The notes: a model not told the origin generated them from the letters alone. DNA of 64,000 bases from Platynereis dumerilii (GCA_026936325.1 JAPTHN010000019.1:7466253-7530252), one strand, 5' to 3'; counted from the stretch's first letter, positions 22,346 through 35,045 are shown. Numbers and translations: made by a program.

Positions 22346-23284
22346 GGGTGACAATGGGGCATAATAGCATTGCTGGCTTATCCAAAGGGCCCTGCCTCTT
22401 CCCTGCCTCTTTGGCAAAAGGAATCAAAGCATTTTTCTCTCACTTAGCATTTCAGAATGTTCTGCTTGAAGCAGGGTGGGATATTAGCTCAGTTAACTTA
22501 ACATTTAAGCATCTGTTTAAATAAGGGGACAAACTGGATAACTTAGAGGGGCTCAGCATGCACAGTGGTTGCTCAATCAGATTTTCTTAATTTTCTAAAG
22601 GATGCTTGTATACTGTCTCCCTCATTTTGAGATGGAGGTATGCCTCGACGTTGCCTCGTAGTTCTAAAATGATCTTACTTATATAAGTGCAGAAGTAAAA
22701 TGCAAACAAAAGGCAATCCGAAGGACATGTATGGCACTTTATCAACCAGTCCTGCCAGCCTCCTGGAAGCAACACCTAAAAATTGCAATTTGATAGATGC
22801 TATAAGAAATTATGAAGGCAACAAAAATCTCCATGCCGGTTCAGCTTGGATTCAGATCTTCACAAATACTATAGCAAGTACAATGCATAATCTGTGTTAA
22901 TTCGGCAACTCCAGTAAGCGACAAGAAATTGGTAAGGGAGATATATATTTTCTGCATTGACCTGCCGACATACTGTGCAGCATGTACAATGCTGAGAAGA
23001 CACCGCTGTTTGTGCAGGTGCAGTTACCCTGTTTGTAATGCTTGATTCATACATTCTATGCAAGTAGGCCTTCTGTTGATGTTGATAATTGTGATGTGCT
23101 CTTCATGATTATGCTCCATTTAGTGTTAATACCATTCATGCTGCAGTTAATGTTGGTGACATTGCCAATGGCAGCAATTCCTTGCTGTTGGTGTTATTAA
23201 TGGCCATCCTGCCTGAGCATCAATGTCTGCCGTGTCTGGTCATGTCTGATGGACTAATGAAGTGTCAGAAATTCGGAACCAGAC
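22346..23284. other. No recognised feature
   Basis: No exon, tRNA-like box or known repeat was recognised apart from short AT-rich tracts. Confidence 0.45.
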
Positions 23285-23835
23285 CAAAATGCAATCCCCC
23301 ATACTGCAGAGACATGTAGTGGCAATGAGGTGTGTTCAATTACCCTTCCCTGGTGGATCCTTCGGGTGATTCCAATTCATTCCAATCCATTCCCTTCATT
23401 CCAAAGCATTGTCATTCCAATGAGCCTCATTCCGATAAGCCTGTGTGTGTTCTTCACATGTTCACATGGCTTGACATACACTGCAGGCCTGGTCGATGCA
23501 TATTTATCCAATGAATTTACATTTCATCACTGTGGCACTGATGCGACACCAGCATAGAACCAGCGATTGATTTCATCAATATGTGTTGTCACGTATGCTC
23601 AAATCACTGAGAACATAAATAGACAGATAGCTCTCACCTCCCTCCAAGGTACTGGCACACAGCTCCCAATAAACAGCAGGAAAATGCAAACAAATTTGCT
23701 GAGGCTGCATCGACATAATTCTCTCAATTTTGTCAATGAAGGAACCCTGCAAAGTTGCCAAATGCCATCACACCCCATCCACCAGTGCCATTAGGTTGTA
23801 CATTAACAATTGCAAAAGAAAACCTCATTAATGTA
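23285..23835 (+). repeat. X3-type repeat, isolated copy
   Basis: Matches the right part of the tandem X3 units (compare 28640-29165): CCAGACCAAAATGCAATCCC, the GTGTAGTGG module, then GTGTTGTCACGTATGCTCAA and AAAGAAAACCTCAT in the same order. The first module is also shared with X2, so X2 and X3 are related families. Confidence 0.6.
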
Positions 23836-24435
23836 GACAAGAGCCTTCTCTCACGATCATATACACATGATTGTGAGATAAGCCCGAGCAGGCTCACAAA
23901 TGAGACGAAATTGCACAAAAATATCAAAACATGTCATTTCCTACACTGTCTGAGTCCCTGTGCTTTGCCAACCCTCAAACTGAACTTACCTGCAATGTTG
24001 AAGATGTTAACAATCATTTGACACAATTCTGATGCTTGGATGATATCCGAGAAATCACAGAAAGTCAGCTTAAAAATTCCAACCTCCTTTAAACTTGGCT
24101 CATTCTTGTCAACATTTTGAAAGCCTCACTGTCAATTATTAGGTCGCACACTATTAAGAGGATAATATACTTTTCAGTTATCCATTTCATGTGACAGATT
24201 GTTGGGTATTTAATCGCAATGTTGTTTGTGGTAAGTTATGGTTGTTCACAGCAGATGATCGTAGCAAACAGCTTTCAGTTCTAACTTTTAAGTTGTGCCA
24301 GATCTCTCTGATTCCTTGTAAATAATTCTCAGATTACAGTGTGTGAATTTATAGCACTAGCCATAAGTGATGTGCTGTGAAGAACTGGTGGCTGAATATG
24401 AAAGTTCTAAAAAGCTACAGAATACTCGCAAACTG
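23836..24435. other. No recognised feature
   Basis: AT-rich DNA with no supportable gene or repeat. Confidence 0.45.
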
Positions 24436-24731
24436 GTTAGATATATACAGATAGAAAGATAGGTGGGGAGACAAAGAGATGGAGAGAGACAGACAGAAAG
24501 AGAGACAGACAGAGCAGCGGAGAGACACAGAGAGAAATATTCATCGACAGACAGAGAAATGGGAGAGGGACAGAGAGAGAGAGAAAGAGAGAGAGGGACA
24601 GAGAAATTAATATATATTAATCGATTGATTGATTGATCATATACATATCTTTTATTTTAAAAACTGATATAGTAGGCCTACATAAAGGATATTATTTTTC
24701 GATCTGTCTATCTATCTATCTATCTATCTAT
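24436..24731. repeat. Polypurine tract and (TATC)n microsatellite
   Basis: 24440-24610 is almost pure GA/GACA sequence (AGAGAGACAGACAGA-type). After a short GATT repeat, a (TATC)n run at about 24706-24731 directly abuts family A copy 2, whose 4-bp target duplication CTAT lies in this microsatellite. Long GA tracts can form triplex DNA. Confidence 0.8.
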
Positions 24732-26343
24732 GGGTCAAAATTTGAAAACCTTGAAATTTCAGCTGAAAAAATTTTGAAAATTTTTCGTTCCGGAAATGCC
24801 TTTTAAAGTTTGCGTTGGCTGGGTCAAACAGTCAGCTATTACCACACTTTTATGTCCAAGGGTCCCAATGCCCCGCTGATCTGTACTGAGGTGATAAACA
24901 TAGCTGTAATGTTTTTTGACTGTCATTAAAATCACACTTCTAACTAAAAAATCCTGACCACTTAGGGCTGAACAATCTATTGCCAATGATTAGGCAAGTT
25001 GCTTGCACATTTTGGGCCAAGTTCCAGGTCTCTAGGGGCAATTATTTTTGAGAAACTGCATTTGATCAATTAAAATACCAAATATGTGTGTCATTAGCAT
25101 CATGCCTATAACTTGAAATCCGTACCACTTAGAGCTGAATAATGTATTACCAACAAATAGGAAAGTGCCTTTTCTGCACACATTGAGCTATATTTCAGGT
25201 CTCTATGACCAATAGTCATTGAGATAGAACATGTCCTTGAACCAGAAATTTACAAAAACAAACAAAAACACTCTTTTCATCAATAGTTTGGATTCTGAAT
25301 GATAGAGATGATCTCCACTACTTCCTCCAGTGCCCAGTGTCTTTACTAAACCATATTTCAGATGCTAGACAATGGTTAAATGTTACTGGCACCCCATATT
25401 TGGTTAGTAATTTCAGAGAAGCATCAAACTTCATACTAAGCATGTCAGATGCAAGGAAAATTCAAAAATGTTATGTAATAGTCTGTTGAAACATTTATTG
25501 ATAATATATATACAACTGATTTCAATTCCAGTCACCTGCAACAAAATTTTAGTGATGTAAAGGCAATAAGCCATTTTTGACATGATGCTAATGACAGCGT
25601 GATGCTAATGATAATTACAGTAAAAATCTTTGCAGGGACCAGTGGAAAACTAGCAATCTGGCAATATGTGCATGCAATGACCTTATGAACACCAGACACA
25701 TGTTGACAGTGATTTTGGTCCAGAAATATGTAGTCAAAATAGAGTAGCAAGGCGTTTGCTAATGTCAAATTGAGATAGGACAACTGACATATCAACAGAA
25801 ATACTCTAATATGTTGGTTTACATAAATGATAGAGAGCTACAGATAGTTCAGTTATTTTCTTGGGTTCTCAGACAACATCAGACGCAAGGTTTTCTCACA
25901 GAATGTGCGTCCCTTTAATTTTTATTAAGAAACAAATCCAGCGTGATGCTACTGACGCAATATTGGAGACAACGACACAACAACCTCCTGCCCTTATACA
26001 GAATATTATTTCAGCTATTGGTGACCAGTTTTTAGAAGACTGACAGTCAAGTCTCCATTTATGGAAGAGTTTAATTGAATTAGGATCCTGTACTAGTTTT
26101 TGTGATATGATCTTTAAAAGAAAATGTTGTTGGAGACAGGCCATTTTCAGGGGGGTAGGCCAGTTCAATGCTATTTTTGGATGGGATAAAAATATTCTGC
26201 CGCATATTTTTTGTGTTAAAAGTTTTGCTAATATCCTTGTCTATGACAAATGACAACAAGAGGTCCTTTATTGATCTTCCTTCCATCATGAATTATTGTT
26301 AAACACCGGAGACAAGAATTTCAGACTTATCAAATTTTGACCC
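24732..26343. mobile_element. Non-autonomous DNA transposon family A, copy 2 (1612 bp)
   Basis: Same 14-bp ends (GGGTCAAAATTTGA) and the same overall length as copy 1 at 3862-5473, in the same orientation. The 4-bp target duplication is CTAT (24728-24731 and 26344-26347). The GATGCTAATGA internal repeats are conserved (about 25089-25106 inverted, 25581-25610), with one changed copy at 25941. Short shared frames on the minus strand are not recognisable as a transposase. Confidence 0.87.
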
Positions 26344-26461
26344 CTATACATTATACATTTACTGCAGTTTTAACAATTCGTAGCTTACTAAGAGGAGAGC
26401 CGTGTAGAAGATAAATGTTCACACTTAATACGTTTTTTACCTTCAGAAAATAAAGTCTAGC

Positions 26462-26645
26462 TATGTATCTATTTATGTATGTATGTATGTATGTATGTAT
26501 GTATGATGTATGTATGTATGTATGTATGTATGTATGTATGTATGTATGTATGATGTATGTATGTATGTGTGTGTATGTATGTATGTATGTATGTATGTAT
26601 GTATGTATGTATGTATGTATGTATGTATGTATGTATGTATGTATG

Positions 26646-26687
<42 letters not shown>

Positions 26688-26690
26688 GAT
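26462..26690. repeat. (GTAT)n and (ATCT)n microsatellite
   Basis: About 185 bases of (GTAT)n with a few interruptions (GTATGATGTAT twice, one GTGTGT), then about 40 bases of (ATCT)n. Open frames through it (Met-Tyr-Val-Cys repeats) are artefacts of the repeat. Confidence 0.97.
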
Positions 26691-27109
26691 TTATTGGAAT
26701 TTTATTGGCAAGCGTTAAAATGCATTCCTTGTTCCTTCAATACAGAACTAATTGGTCAAGCTTTCACAGAATGCGTTCTGAGATTGTCAAATGTGGTCTT
26801 GTTCAATTCCTGTTATGAAAAGGTGGGGCCAATTATATTATTTGATGATTGGCAAGGGATTATGAGACTGACTTCATTTGGGATGGACAAAATCTGTAAA
26901 TGCTGCGATTTGTCAGTTACTGTTGGATTAAGTTCCAAGGGTATTGTAAATGTTTTCTTTTTATGTCAGCTTGTTTATTCAAATTACTGATAGTTTGTAT
27001 GATTATATTAAGTCCCAGAATGCCTCAATTAGGTCAATTTAATAAACAAAGTGCCATTTTGATTTGATGTTCAAACTGCTAGTCTAAATGTGTCCTGTGA
27101 GATTACGTA
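26691..27109. other. No recognised feature
   Basis: No exon or repeat recognised. Confidence 0.45.
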
Positions 27110-29190
27110 AATTTTCTCTTGAGGTCAGACATAATATTTAACCTCTTGGATCAACCGACCAGCAAAGTACTGTACTGAGCGACCTTAGGAAAAATGACTT
27201 GAGAAAATCGGAAAAACTAAGAATCAATTATGCCTGGCTTTACTAACTTTTATAAATAAGCATTTACCTGATCATTTAAAAATACACCGCTCGATGTAAG
27301 GTGTAGCAATGAATTGTTTTGCAACCACATTATTCATGTACACATGTGGATGACACACTAAATACTTAGCCAAGCCATCGTATCAAGCAATGACTAATAC
27401 ACCAGTAAGCCCTATTAAGAACAATTTGGATCATTGCAAAGAGTGCCATATATGTATTACCCAGAGACAGCCAGTCTGACTCTGTGCGTAATGAAATCCA
27501 CGAACGATATCGTTTCAGTATATCATTAGGCTTTTGGCATAGGGATTCTAAATACAAATTTGTCATCCGAATTCAACTTGTACTCAGCCTGACGAATAAT
27601 GTCAATTTTCCTTAGACCACCCTTCGGTCACCGCACTAATAGTTAGCGTTCATCCGACCACAAACTGGGTTACCAAATTGAGTATACATGTTCTCTTATT
27701 TTGTCAAATTGATTTCTTCCATCCCATAATGTGCTACCCATAATGCCTCTGGAGGCATGTCACATGTCAGCTCCATTGAACAAAATGTTCGATTTTCCCA
27801 CTTCCGGTTTCAAGGGAATAATGTTACTTAAATGTGAATCGGCATTGATTAGATACCCTGAAAGCAGCAAAAGAATCGATGAACATCCATAAAACAACCA
27901 AAACAGGGAAGTGTCTAGGGAAATCTAAATTTTCACGAACATAAGTTGTAACAAGCATTGCTTTTATAAGGCAGGTGTGAAACCAATGTTGGACAGCGTA
28001 TAGCTGCAATAAAAGAACACAAAAATCATTAACATTCGGGACATAAAAAAGGCCACTTAAACTTAGAAGCAGATCAAGAATAGTTGCACTGGTAATTGAA
28101 TCATCAACCAACCATCAACTGCATGGCTGAGAGCAAACCTGGCTGAGTCAAAAATGGTAACCAAATCGAATAAAAAAAGAAAAGTTACTAAAGTGGAAAT
28201 AGTCAAAGAGAGTGTTTACTGGGCCAAAAACAAAATGGTTCCCAGAGGGGTCCTGTGCCCAGTGGCAGTGAGACGAAATTCCTTTTTATTTCCATGCTGA
28301 CGATGCCAAAAATTCTTGAAAAGAAAAAGAAGATTTCAATGTTGAAGTCTAGGTTAGCTGACATAAGATGGGCAAAAACAGTTGTTAATCAAAATCAAAG
28401 GAGGAAACGTAAAGACAATATCACAGACACCTCAGACCAAGGACAGTGCAGTCAACAACTACAACAAAACAGAAATGTGGTCATGGAAAGCACAAGGGAA
28501 GAATATCAAAGTCAACAGAAGAAACGTAAAGATGACATCACAGACATGTCAAATCAAGGACAGTGCAGTCAACAACCATGTCAAGTCATGTCTAGTCATG
28601 TCTGATGAACTAATGCAGTGCCAGCAATTCAGTACCAGACCAAAATGCAATCCCCCAATTCCCCCATACTTCAGAGAAGCGTAATGGCATTGAGGTGTGT
28701 CCAATTACCCATCTGTTGTGGATCCTTCGGGTAATTACAATACATTCCCGCCATCCCTTTTCATTCCAATGAACCCCATTCCAATGAGCCTCATTCTGAT
28801 TTAAGCCTCCGTTGTATGTTCTGATTGTTCTCACAAATACTCTGCAATGCTTTGCACATGCATTTTTATTCAATTAATTTACATTGCATCACAACGGCAC
28901 CAACATAAAACCAGAGACTGATCTTGTCAATGTGTGTTGTCACGTATGCTCAAATCACAGAGACCATTAAGAGACTGCTTGCAAGCTCCCAGATAGCTCC
29001 CAATAATCCGCAGGAAAATGCACACAAATTGATGGGGCTGCATTGATATAATTTTGTCTATTTTGTCAATGAAGAAACCCTGCCAACCCACCAAAATGGC
29101 ATCACACCATACCCAACATTGCCATTCGGCTGTACATTACCAATTTCAAAAGAAAACCTCATCAATTTCCCCATGACAGAGTGTAGATTT
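27110..29190 (+). repeat. X3 tandem unit alpha
   Basis: First of three direct copies of a unit about 2.1 kb long. Shared blocks in order: an M1-like MITE (about 27122-27240); TTGGATCATTGCA (27426); ACTAATAGTTAGCGTT (27640); TGGAGGCATGTCACATG and CACTTCCGGTTTCAAGGGAA (27750-27830); GACAGTGAGACGAAATTCC-like sequence (28265); a 117-bp minisatellite (28399-28605); the CCAATTACCC module; and AAAAGAAAACCTCATCAAT (29150). The frame at 28255-28605 is open here but interrupted in the beta unit. Confidence 0.7.
28399..28605 (+). repeat. 117-bp in-frame minisatellite, about 2 units
   Basis: Units start with AGGAGGAAACGTAAAGACAA (28399) and CAGAAGAAACGTAAAGATGA (28516), exactly 117 bases apart. Each encodes a 39-residue basic and glutamine-rich repeat of the form RRKRKDNITDTSDQGQCSQQ. 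It lies in an open frame of 116 codons (28255-28605). The protein, if made, is not recognised. Confidence 0.7.
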
Positions 29191-31280
29191 CCTTATTAAG
29201 CAAGACAAAATTATTGTTTAGCTTCTCCAATCAACCAACCCAACGGATTTTCTACAGACAGAAATAATTTTTAGCTTACATATGATTTTTTAGACTATTA
29301 CTGAGCGACCTCAGAAAAATACCTTGAGAAGACTTTGTAGTCAAACTGAAGATCAATTATGTCTGGCCTTACTGACATTTACTAAATAATCTAAATTACA
29401 TTCATGGAATGAGAAGCAATTACCTCAATGATACATCATTTAAAAATATACTGCTCGATGTAAGGTCTAGCAAGAAGTTGTTTTGTAACCAAATTATTGA
29501 TGTATATATGTGGATGACACACAACATAATTTGCTAAGCCATACATCAAGCAACAACAAATACACAAGTAAGCCCTAAAAAGAACAAAGTTGGATCATTG
29601 CACAAAGAATGCTATGTACTACCCTGAGACAGACAGTCTGACTGTGCAAAATGAAACCTCAATACCGTTCTATAAATCAATAGGCTTTATGCATTCTAAA
29701 CACAAATTTGTAATCTAAATTCAACTGGAATTCAAACTGACTGACTAGATGCAAATTTTCCTGAGACCACCCTGCACTAATAGTTAGCATTCATACAAGC
29801 CACAAACTAGGTTACCAAATTGAGTATGTTTCTTATTTTGTCAAATTGATTTCTTCCATCCCATAATGCTATATATATACCCACAATTCCTCTGGAGGCA
29901 TGTTACATGTCTGCTCCATTGAACAAAATGTTCGATTTTCCCACTTCCGGTTTCAAGGGAATAATGTTACTTAAATGTGAATCCGCATTGATTAAATGCA
30001 CTAAAAACAGCAAAAGAATCGATGAACATCCATAAAACAACTAAAACAGGGAAGTGTGAAAAATGTTCAAGGGAAATTTTAATTTTCCACAAAACATCCT
30101 TTGCCTGAAGCATTGCTCTTATAAGGCAGGTGCGAACCAAAGTTGGACAAGCTTAGAGCTGCAATAAAGAACACAAAAATGTTTAAAATTCAGGACATAA
30201 AAGAGGCCACTTAAATTTAGAGGCACTTCAAGAATAGTTAGACTGGTAATTGAATCATCAACCGACTATAAACTGCATGGCTGAGAGCAAACCTGGCTGA
30301 GTTAAAGATGGTACCCAAATCGAAGGAAAAAGAAGAGTTACTAAAGCAGAAATGGTCAGAGAGTGTTTACTGGGCCAAAGTTAAAAAGGTTCGCAGAGGG
30401 GTCCTGTGGCCAGTGACAGTGAGACGAAATTCCTTTTAATGCCGTGCTGATGATGCCATAGATTCTTGAAAAGAAAAAGAAGATTTCAAATGTTGAAGTC
30501 TTGGTTAGCTGACATAAGACGGGCAAAAATTGTCATAAATCAAATTCAAAGGAGGAAACTTAAAGACAATATCACAGACACATCAGATCAGGGACAATGC
30601 AGTCAACAACTACAAGTAAACAGAAATGCGGTCGTGGAAGGCACAAAGGAAGAAAATTAAAGTCAAAGGAAGAAACGTAAAGATGACATCCCAGACACCT
30701 CAGATCAAGAAAAGTGCAGTCTACAACTACAAGAAAACAGAAAAGCAGTTGTGTAAGGCACAAAGGAAGAACATCAAAGTCAACGGAAGAAACGTAAAGA
30801 TGATATCACAGACATGTCAAATCAAGAACAGTGCAGTCAACAACTACAAGAAAACAGAAAATGCAGTCGTGGAAGGCACAAAGGAAGAACATCAAAGTCA
30901 AAGGAAGAAACGTAAAGATGACATCCCAGACATGTCAGATCAACAACTATGTCTAGTCATTTCTAGTCATGTCTGATGAACTAATGCAATGCCAGAAATT
31001 CAGTACCAGACCAAAATGCAATCCCCCATACTGCAGAGACGTGTAGTGGCATTGAGGTGTGTCCAATTACCCATCCCTGGTGGACCCTTTGGGTGATTCC
31101 TATCCAGTCCATTCCCTTTGTCATTCCAATGAGCCCCATTCCGATAAGCCTCATTCTGATTTAAGCCTCCACTGTATGTTCTGGTTGTTCTCACAAATAC
31201 TCTGGCAGGCTTTGCTCATACATTTTTATTCAATGAATTTACATTGCATCAGTATGGCACCAGCATGAAACCAGAGGACA
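29191..31280 (+). repeat. X3 tandem unit beta
   Basis: Direct repeat of the alpha unit with the same block order, starting with an M1-like MITE (29198-29362). Its 117-bp minisatellite has four units (30551-30960) rather than two, and the frame through it is broken by stops. It ends near ATTTACATTGCATCAGTATGG at about 31255. Confidence 0.7.
30551..30960 (+). repeat. 117-bp minisatellite, about 3.5-4 units
   Basis: Units start at 30551, 30667, 30784 and 30902 (spacing 116-118 bases), each beginning with a GGARGAAACKTAAAGA motif. They are homologous to the two-unit array in the alpha copy, so unit number has changed since the tandem duplication. In-frame stops show the frame is not maintained here. 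Confidence 0.75.
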
Positions 31281-31284
31281 GATG

Positions 31285-31355
31285 GATGTCTGGTGCTTTA
31301 TGTCCTGTATTTATGCGCTTAATAGGCTAATTAGAACAGGCGGAGGACAAGGCAT
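31285..31355 (-). mobile_element. Partial tRNA-Gly-like SINE (SINE1)
   Basis: Contains GCTTTATGTCCTGTATTTAT and AGGCTAATTAGAACAGG, the tail half of SINE1; the tRNA-like head is missing. It lies at the junction between the X3 beta and gamma units. Confidence 0.6.
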
Positions 31356-32220
31356 CTTTGGATCATTGCATAGAGTGCTATGTAATAGTATGTATACTAC
31401 CCATAGACAGCCAGTCTGACTCTGCGTAATGAAAACCATAATACTGTTTCAGTAAATCAATAGGCTTTTGCATAGGAATTCTAAATACAAATTTGTCATC
31501 CAAGTTCAACTTGAATTCAGCCTGACTAATTATGCAAATTTTCCTTATTAGACCACCCTGCACTTTCCTTATTAGACCACCCTGCACTTTCCTTATTAGA
31601 CCACCCTGCAATTTTTCTTATTAGACCACCCTGCACTAATAGTTGGCGTTCATACAAGCCACTAACTGGGTTACCAAATTGAGTATGTCTCTTATTTTGT
31701 CAAATTGATTTCTTCCATCCCATAATGCTACCCATAATGCCTCTGGAGCCATGTGACATGTCTGCTCCATTGAACAAAATGTTCGATTTTTCCCACTTCC
31801 GGTTTCAGGGGTATAATGTTACTTAAATGCGAATCAACATTGATTAGATACCCTGAAAGCAGCAAAAGAATCGATGAACATCCATAAAACAACCAAAACG
31901 GGGAAGTGTGAAAAATGTTCAACGGAAATTAAATTTTTCCACAAAACATCCTTTGCCTCAAGCATTGCTTTAAAAGGCAGGTGTGAAACTAATGTTGGAC
32001 AAGCTTAGCGCTGCAATAAAGAACACAAACAGGATTAAAATTCGGAACATAAAAAGGCAATTTTAGAGGCACTACAAGAATAGTTTGACTGGCAATTGCA
32101 CCATGTCTGAAAGTGACTGTAATTGGGACAATTTGACCAAGAGACAGGCATTTTTGAAAAATAACGTACAAGCACATCAAGCAGCACAGAGAGTGGTTCC
32201 GACAAAGGCACGCCAGTCAA
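31356..32220 (+). repeat. X3 tandem unit gamma (truncated)
   Basis: Begins at the block TTGGATCATTGCATAGAGTG and continues through TCCATCCCATAATGC, CACTTCCGGTTTCA and AAAGCAGCAAAAGAATCGATG. It ends before the minisatellite, near 32220. A 24-bp minisatellite (31540-31636) lies inside it. Confidence 0.65.
31540..31636. repeat. 24-bp minisatellite, 4 units
   Basis: Four head-to-tail copies of TTTCCTTATTAGACCACCCT plus GCAC. The alpha and beta units have only one copy at this position, so the array expanded in the gamma unit alone. Confidence 0.9.
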
Positions 32221-32610
32221 GGATATATATATACAAAGGAGAAGAAAAAGAAGAAGAAGCCATGATTGACCTTTGACCCATGGGAGCCAGTCCATTTAGT
32301 TTCTTTATTATTTTTTCATTCACAATAGGGCACTGAAGGTGACTGGTCGAAAGTTAAAAACTTACAGAGAATGTATAATAAATTTGAGTAAAATTAATGA
32401 AAGAGACCTCCACAGTGCTAACAAGATATGAATAAAATTCTTGGGGTAAGAGTATCTGTGCTGCTCAAAACTGCACCAACATTGATGAAATTTTGAGATG
32501 ATTTGCATTCAATACTTCAACAGAGACGAGCATGCTACAGAGGCACATCCAGGCCAACACAGGCTCAAAATTGGGTCTCATTTGGGCCAAACCCTAGAAA
32601 CCATTATAAT
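32221..32610. other. No recognised feature
   Basis: No gene or repeat recognised. Confidence 0.45.
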
Positions 32611-32809
32611 GGATGGATGGATGATTGGGGCTTTATGTCCTGTATTTATGCACTTGGTAGGCTAATTAGGACAGGGGGAGGACACGGAAATGAAGCGAAG
32701 GATGATTGAAAGAGCCGTCCAAGGCCAAGGTGACCAGGCGACAACTGGATTTGAACCCTGGACCAAGCGATTGGCAGCCCAGCACGCTACCACTAGACCA
32801 ACCTCCCCT
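32611..32809 (-). mobile_element. tRNA-Gly-like SINE (SINE1), nearly complete
   Basis: On the minus strand it starts with a tRNA-like head: A box TGGTCTAGTGGTAGCG, an anticodon-loop-like CTGCCAA (GCC, as in tRNA-Gly), and B box GGGTTCAAATCC. A body of about 130 bases follows, ending ...ACATAAAGCCCCAATCATCC. The A and B boxes would be the internal RNA polymerase III promoter. Many copies occur in the right half, all on the minus strand. Confidence 0.85.
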
Positions 32810-33172
32810 AGAAACCATTTATAAAACTTTACCCTGAAACAGTTTAACCAGCCAATAACTCACATGGTTTCACATGACATCCTATCTGTGTGATCATATA
32901 CATCATAAATCTATTCCATACTATCAAATTGTGTGCTCCTGTAATAAAGTATGATTACACTAAGATGTTACAAGCTTGGTGCACATATAATATGACTTCA
33001 AGCTGCATTGCATGTGGGGCAAAGTTTAGTAGAGTACATCAGGTGGGTGGCCCATTGGTGAAGACATTAGGTGTCCGCAGCAATGATTTGCTCCATTGCC
33101 AGATGGTTAATAATGTGGGTTCAAATTCCAAGACAACTAGTGTGGAGTTGCATTGATTTTTAGCTACAGTCA
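32810..33172. other. No recognised feature
   Basis: No gene or repeat recognised. Confidence 0.45.
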
Positions 33173-33475
33173 AGATAGATAGATGTGGTAAGCACAGCCC
33201 TGTAAACCCAGTTCTGGGCACTAACGAGGGTTGATTGATGAGATGAGAGAGAGCGGGAGTCCTCAACATGTTACACATCCCATGTGAGGGATCTTTTACT
33301 TGCCCAGAACAGACACTGATACAAGGGGTCACTAATTTAACGTCTCATCCGAACGACATCCACCTGGGATTTTGCTCAAGAAGGTCCACTGAAAATTTCA
33401 GGTGCTAACCAGGGTTCGAACCCATGCCAGCAAAGACCTTCAGCAGATCCAACCGGCTGCCAAAGATAACAGAGT
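33173..33475 (-). mobile_element. tRNA-Leu/Ser-like SINE (SINE2)
   Basis: Read on the minus strand, a tRNA-like head (B box GGGTTCGAACC region at about 33412-33422) is followed by a body with GTCTGTTCTGGGCAAGTAAA and a short (TATC)n tail at 33173-33182. The A-box region here is diverged; compare the clearer copy at 35618-35942. Confidence 0.75.
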
Positions 33476-33935
33476 GGTAACATATATAATGCAGCCAATA
33501 TGCAATGTTATTCTCTCCCAAATCATTGACAGGAATCCAAAAGACATCATAATTCCCTCCATTGAATACCACAAACTGCACAGTTCCAGTATTGTGTTCA
33601 CCATGACCCAACACAAGTTAGACCAGATGTGGGAGCAGAAATATGAAATCACATAATATCTCATGGTAGGGTACATTACTGGTGGAGGTCAAAGGTCAAG
33701 TTGCTGCTGTGTTGGGGTGAAGCTGGGATGTCCTGTACCACCAGGCCTATGCTCAGAGCTCTCTGGGGCTCTCCAGGGCTGCTCAGAGGTTACTCAGTTA
33801 ATGTTCTTGGTTATGGCATGTATGTTTCTCATCATAGGTGGTAATTAAAAGTAATTTAAAATGCACATGGGCACGTGGCCAGTTATATTGCTAGTATCTG
33901 GTCCTATCTGTTCCTGTCATAATATCTATATAGGG
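33476..33935. other. No recognised feature
   Basis: No gene or repeat recognised. Confidence 0.45.
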
Positions 33936-34365
33936 GGCAACTACATTTTCGGGGCGGGGGAGGGGTTGGGTGGCTTTGTACATAGTTTTCCTCAATGGGA
34001 AATTATTCATTTCGTGGCAACGGCAACACAAATTATTGCGATGCTCCCAAATATTCGCTTCTTATACCATTTGACACCTCTGTCAGCCAATCACATGCCA
34101 GTATTTCAGGGGGATAATTCCTATATTCCTTGTTGTCCACTTATTGTCTCATGTCTGACTGTTTGACTGTTTGTCTCATGGCATAAGCCGTTTATTCAAT
34201 CAACATGGGATCGGGAATTTATTATGTGCTTATCACATTATTCCCGAGATACCCCCACCATAAAATGTATTTATTTCAAGACAACCAGGACAGAATTAAT
34301 TTATTTCAACAAAACTGAGCAAGGAATTACTTATTTTACCCCCCCCCCTCAGATTCTAATGGTTG
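33936..34365. mobile_element. G/C-run MITE carrying a nested foldback MITE
   Basis: The ends are GGGGGCAACTACATTTTCGG on the left and the complement of GGGCAACCATTAGAATCTGA on the right, each followed inward by a run of G or C. The segment 34040-34260 inside it is an inverted copy of the 19207-19447 MITE (CAGCCAATCACATGCCAGTA and related strings), so one MITE is probably inserted in another. Confidence 0.55.
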
Positions 34366-34667
34366 CCCTAAATCTGTAATATGACCCTGTTAGTCTGAGA
34401 GAAGATCTGTTTTCCTTCTGGTTCCCTCCACAAAAAAATGAAAAATGTTTTATGGGTGTTTTACCTGCCAGACATGAACTTGAACTGAGGGTAGAAGGTA
34501 AACAGACACAGGTGCTACCATGGCCAGAGGGACCCACAGAAAGCTAAAGCTATCCAGTGACCCTCAGGACTGCTCAAGAAACAAGATAGAAAATGATACA
34601 TTACCAAGTTTACAGACAGGGAAGTATTAGTGATTACTGAATGCTCTAATTTGTGCCGTCTTTGACT

Positions 34668-34938
34668 CTTTGCCCGGGGTGGGGAATATGCAAAATTTTC
34701 AATGGACCTTCATGAGCAAAATCTCGGTTGGATGGCATTCGGATTAGACAGTAAATTAGCGGACCCTTGTATCAGTGTCTGTGCTGGGCAGGTAAAAGAT
34801 CCCTCACATGGGGTAAATGTGTAACATGATGAGGACTCCCAACCTCTCTCCCATCTCATCAATCTACCCTCGTGAGAGCCCAGAACTGGGCTTAGAGGGC
34901 TGCACTTACCACATCTATCTATCTACCTATCTATCTAT
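34668..34938 (+). mobile_element. SINE2 copy, plus orientation, head truncated
   Basis: Shares TATCAGTGTCTGTGCTGGGC, AGATCCCTCACATG and CCCAGAACTGGGCTTAGAGG with the other SINE2 copies, and ends in (CTAT)n at 34915-34938. The B box and A box are missing or unrecognisable. Confidence 0.7.
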
Positions 34939-35045
34939 GTGTATAACATGATGAGGACTCCTTCCCAGCTAATGCAAAAGCAACCTTTCTGAGTGCCCAG
35001 AACAGGGCTTAAAGGGCAGCACTTACAAATTGTATCTATCAATCT
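34939..35045 (+). mobile_element. SINE2 3' fragment
   Basis: A second, shorter 3' end directly follows: ACATGATGAGGACTCC, then CCCAGAACAGGGCTTAAAGG and a short TATC tail. This gives two SINE2 tails in a row in the same orientation. Confidence 0.6.

Noticed and set aside
26463-26990. Open frames of 175 and 102 codons with Met-Tyr-Val-Cys repeats
   Set aside because: They are translations of the (GTAT)n/(ATCT)n microsatellite, and the sequence after it shows no recognisable protein.
31537-31640. CRISPR-like array
   Set aside because: The 24-bp units are head-to-tail with no unique spacers, so it is a minisatellite in animal DNA.
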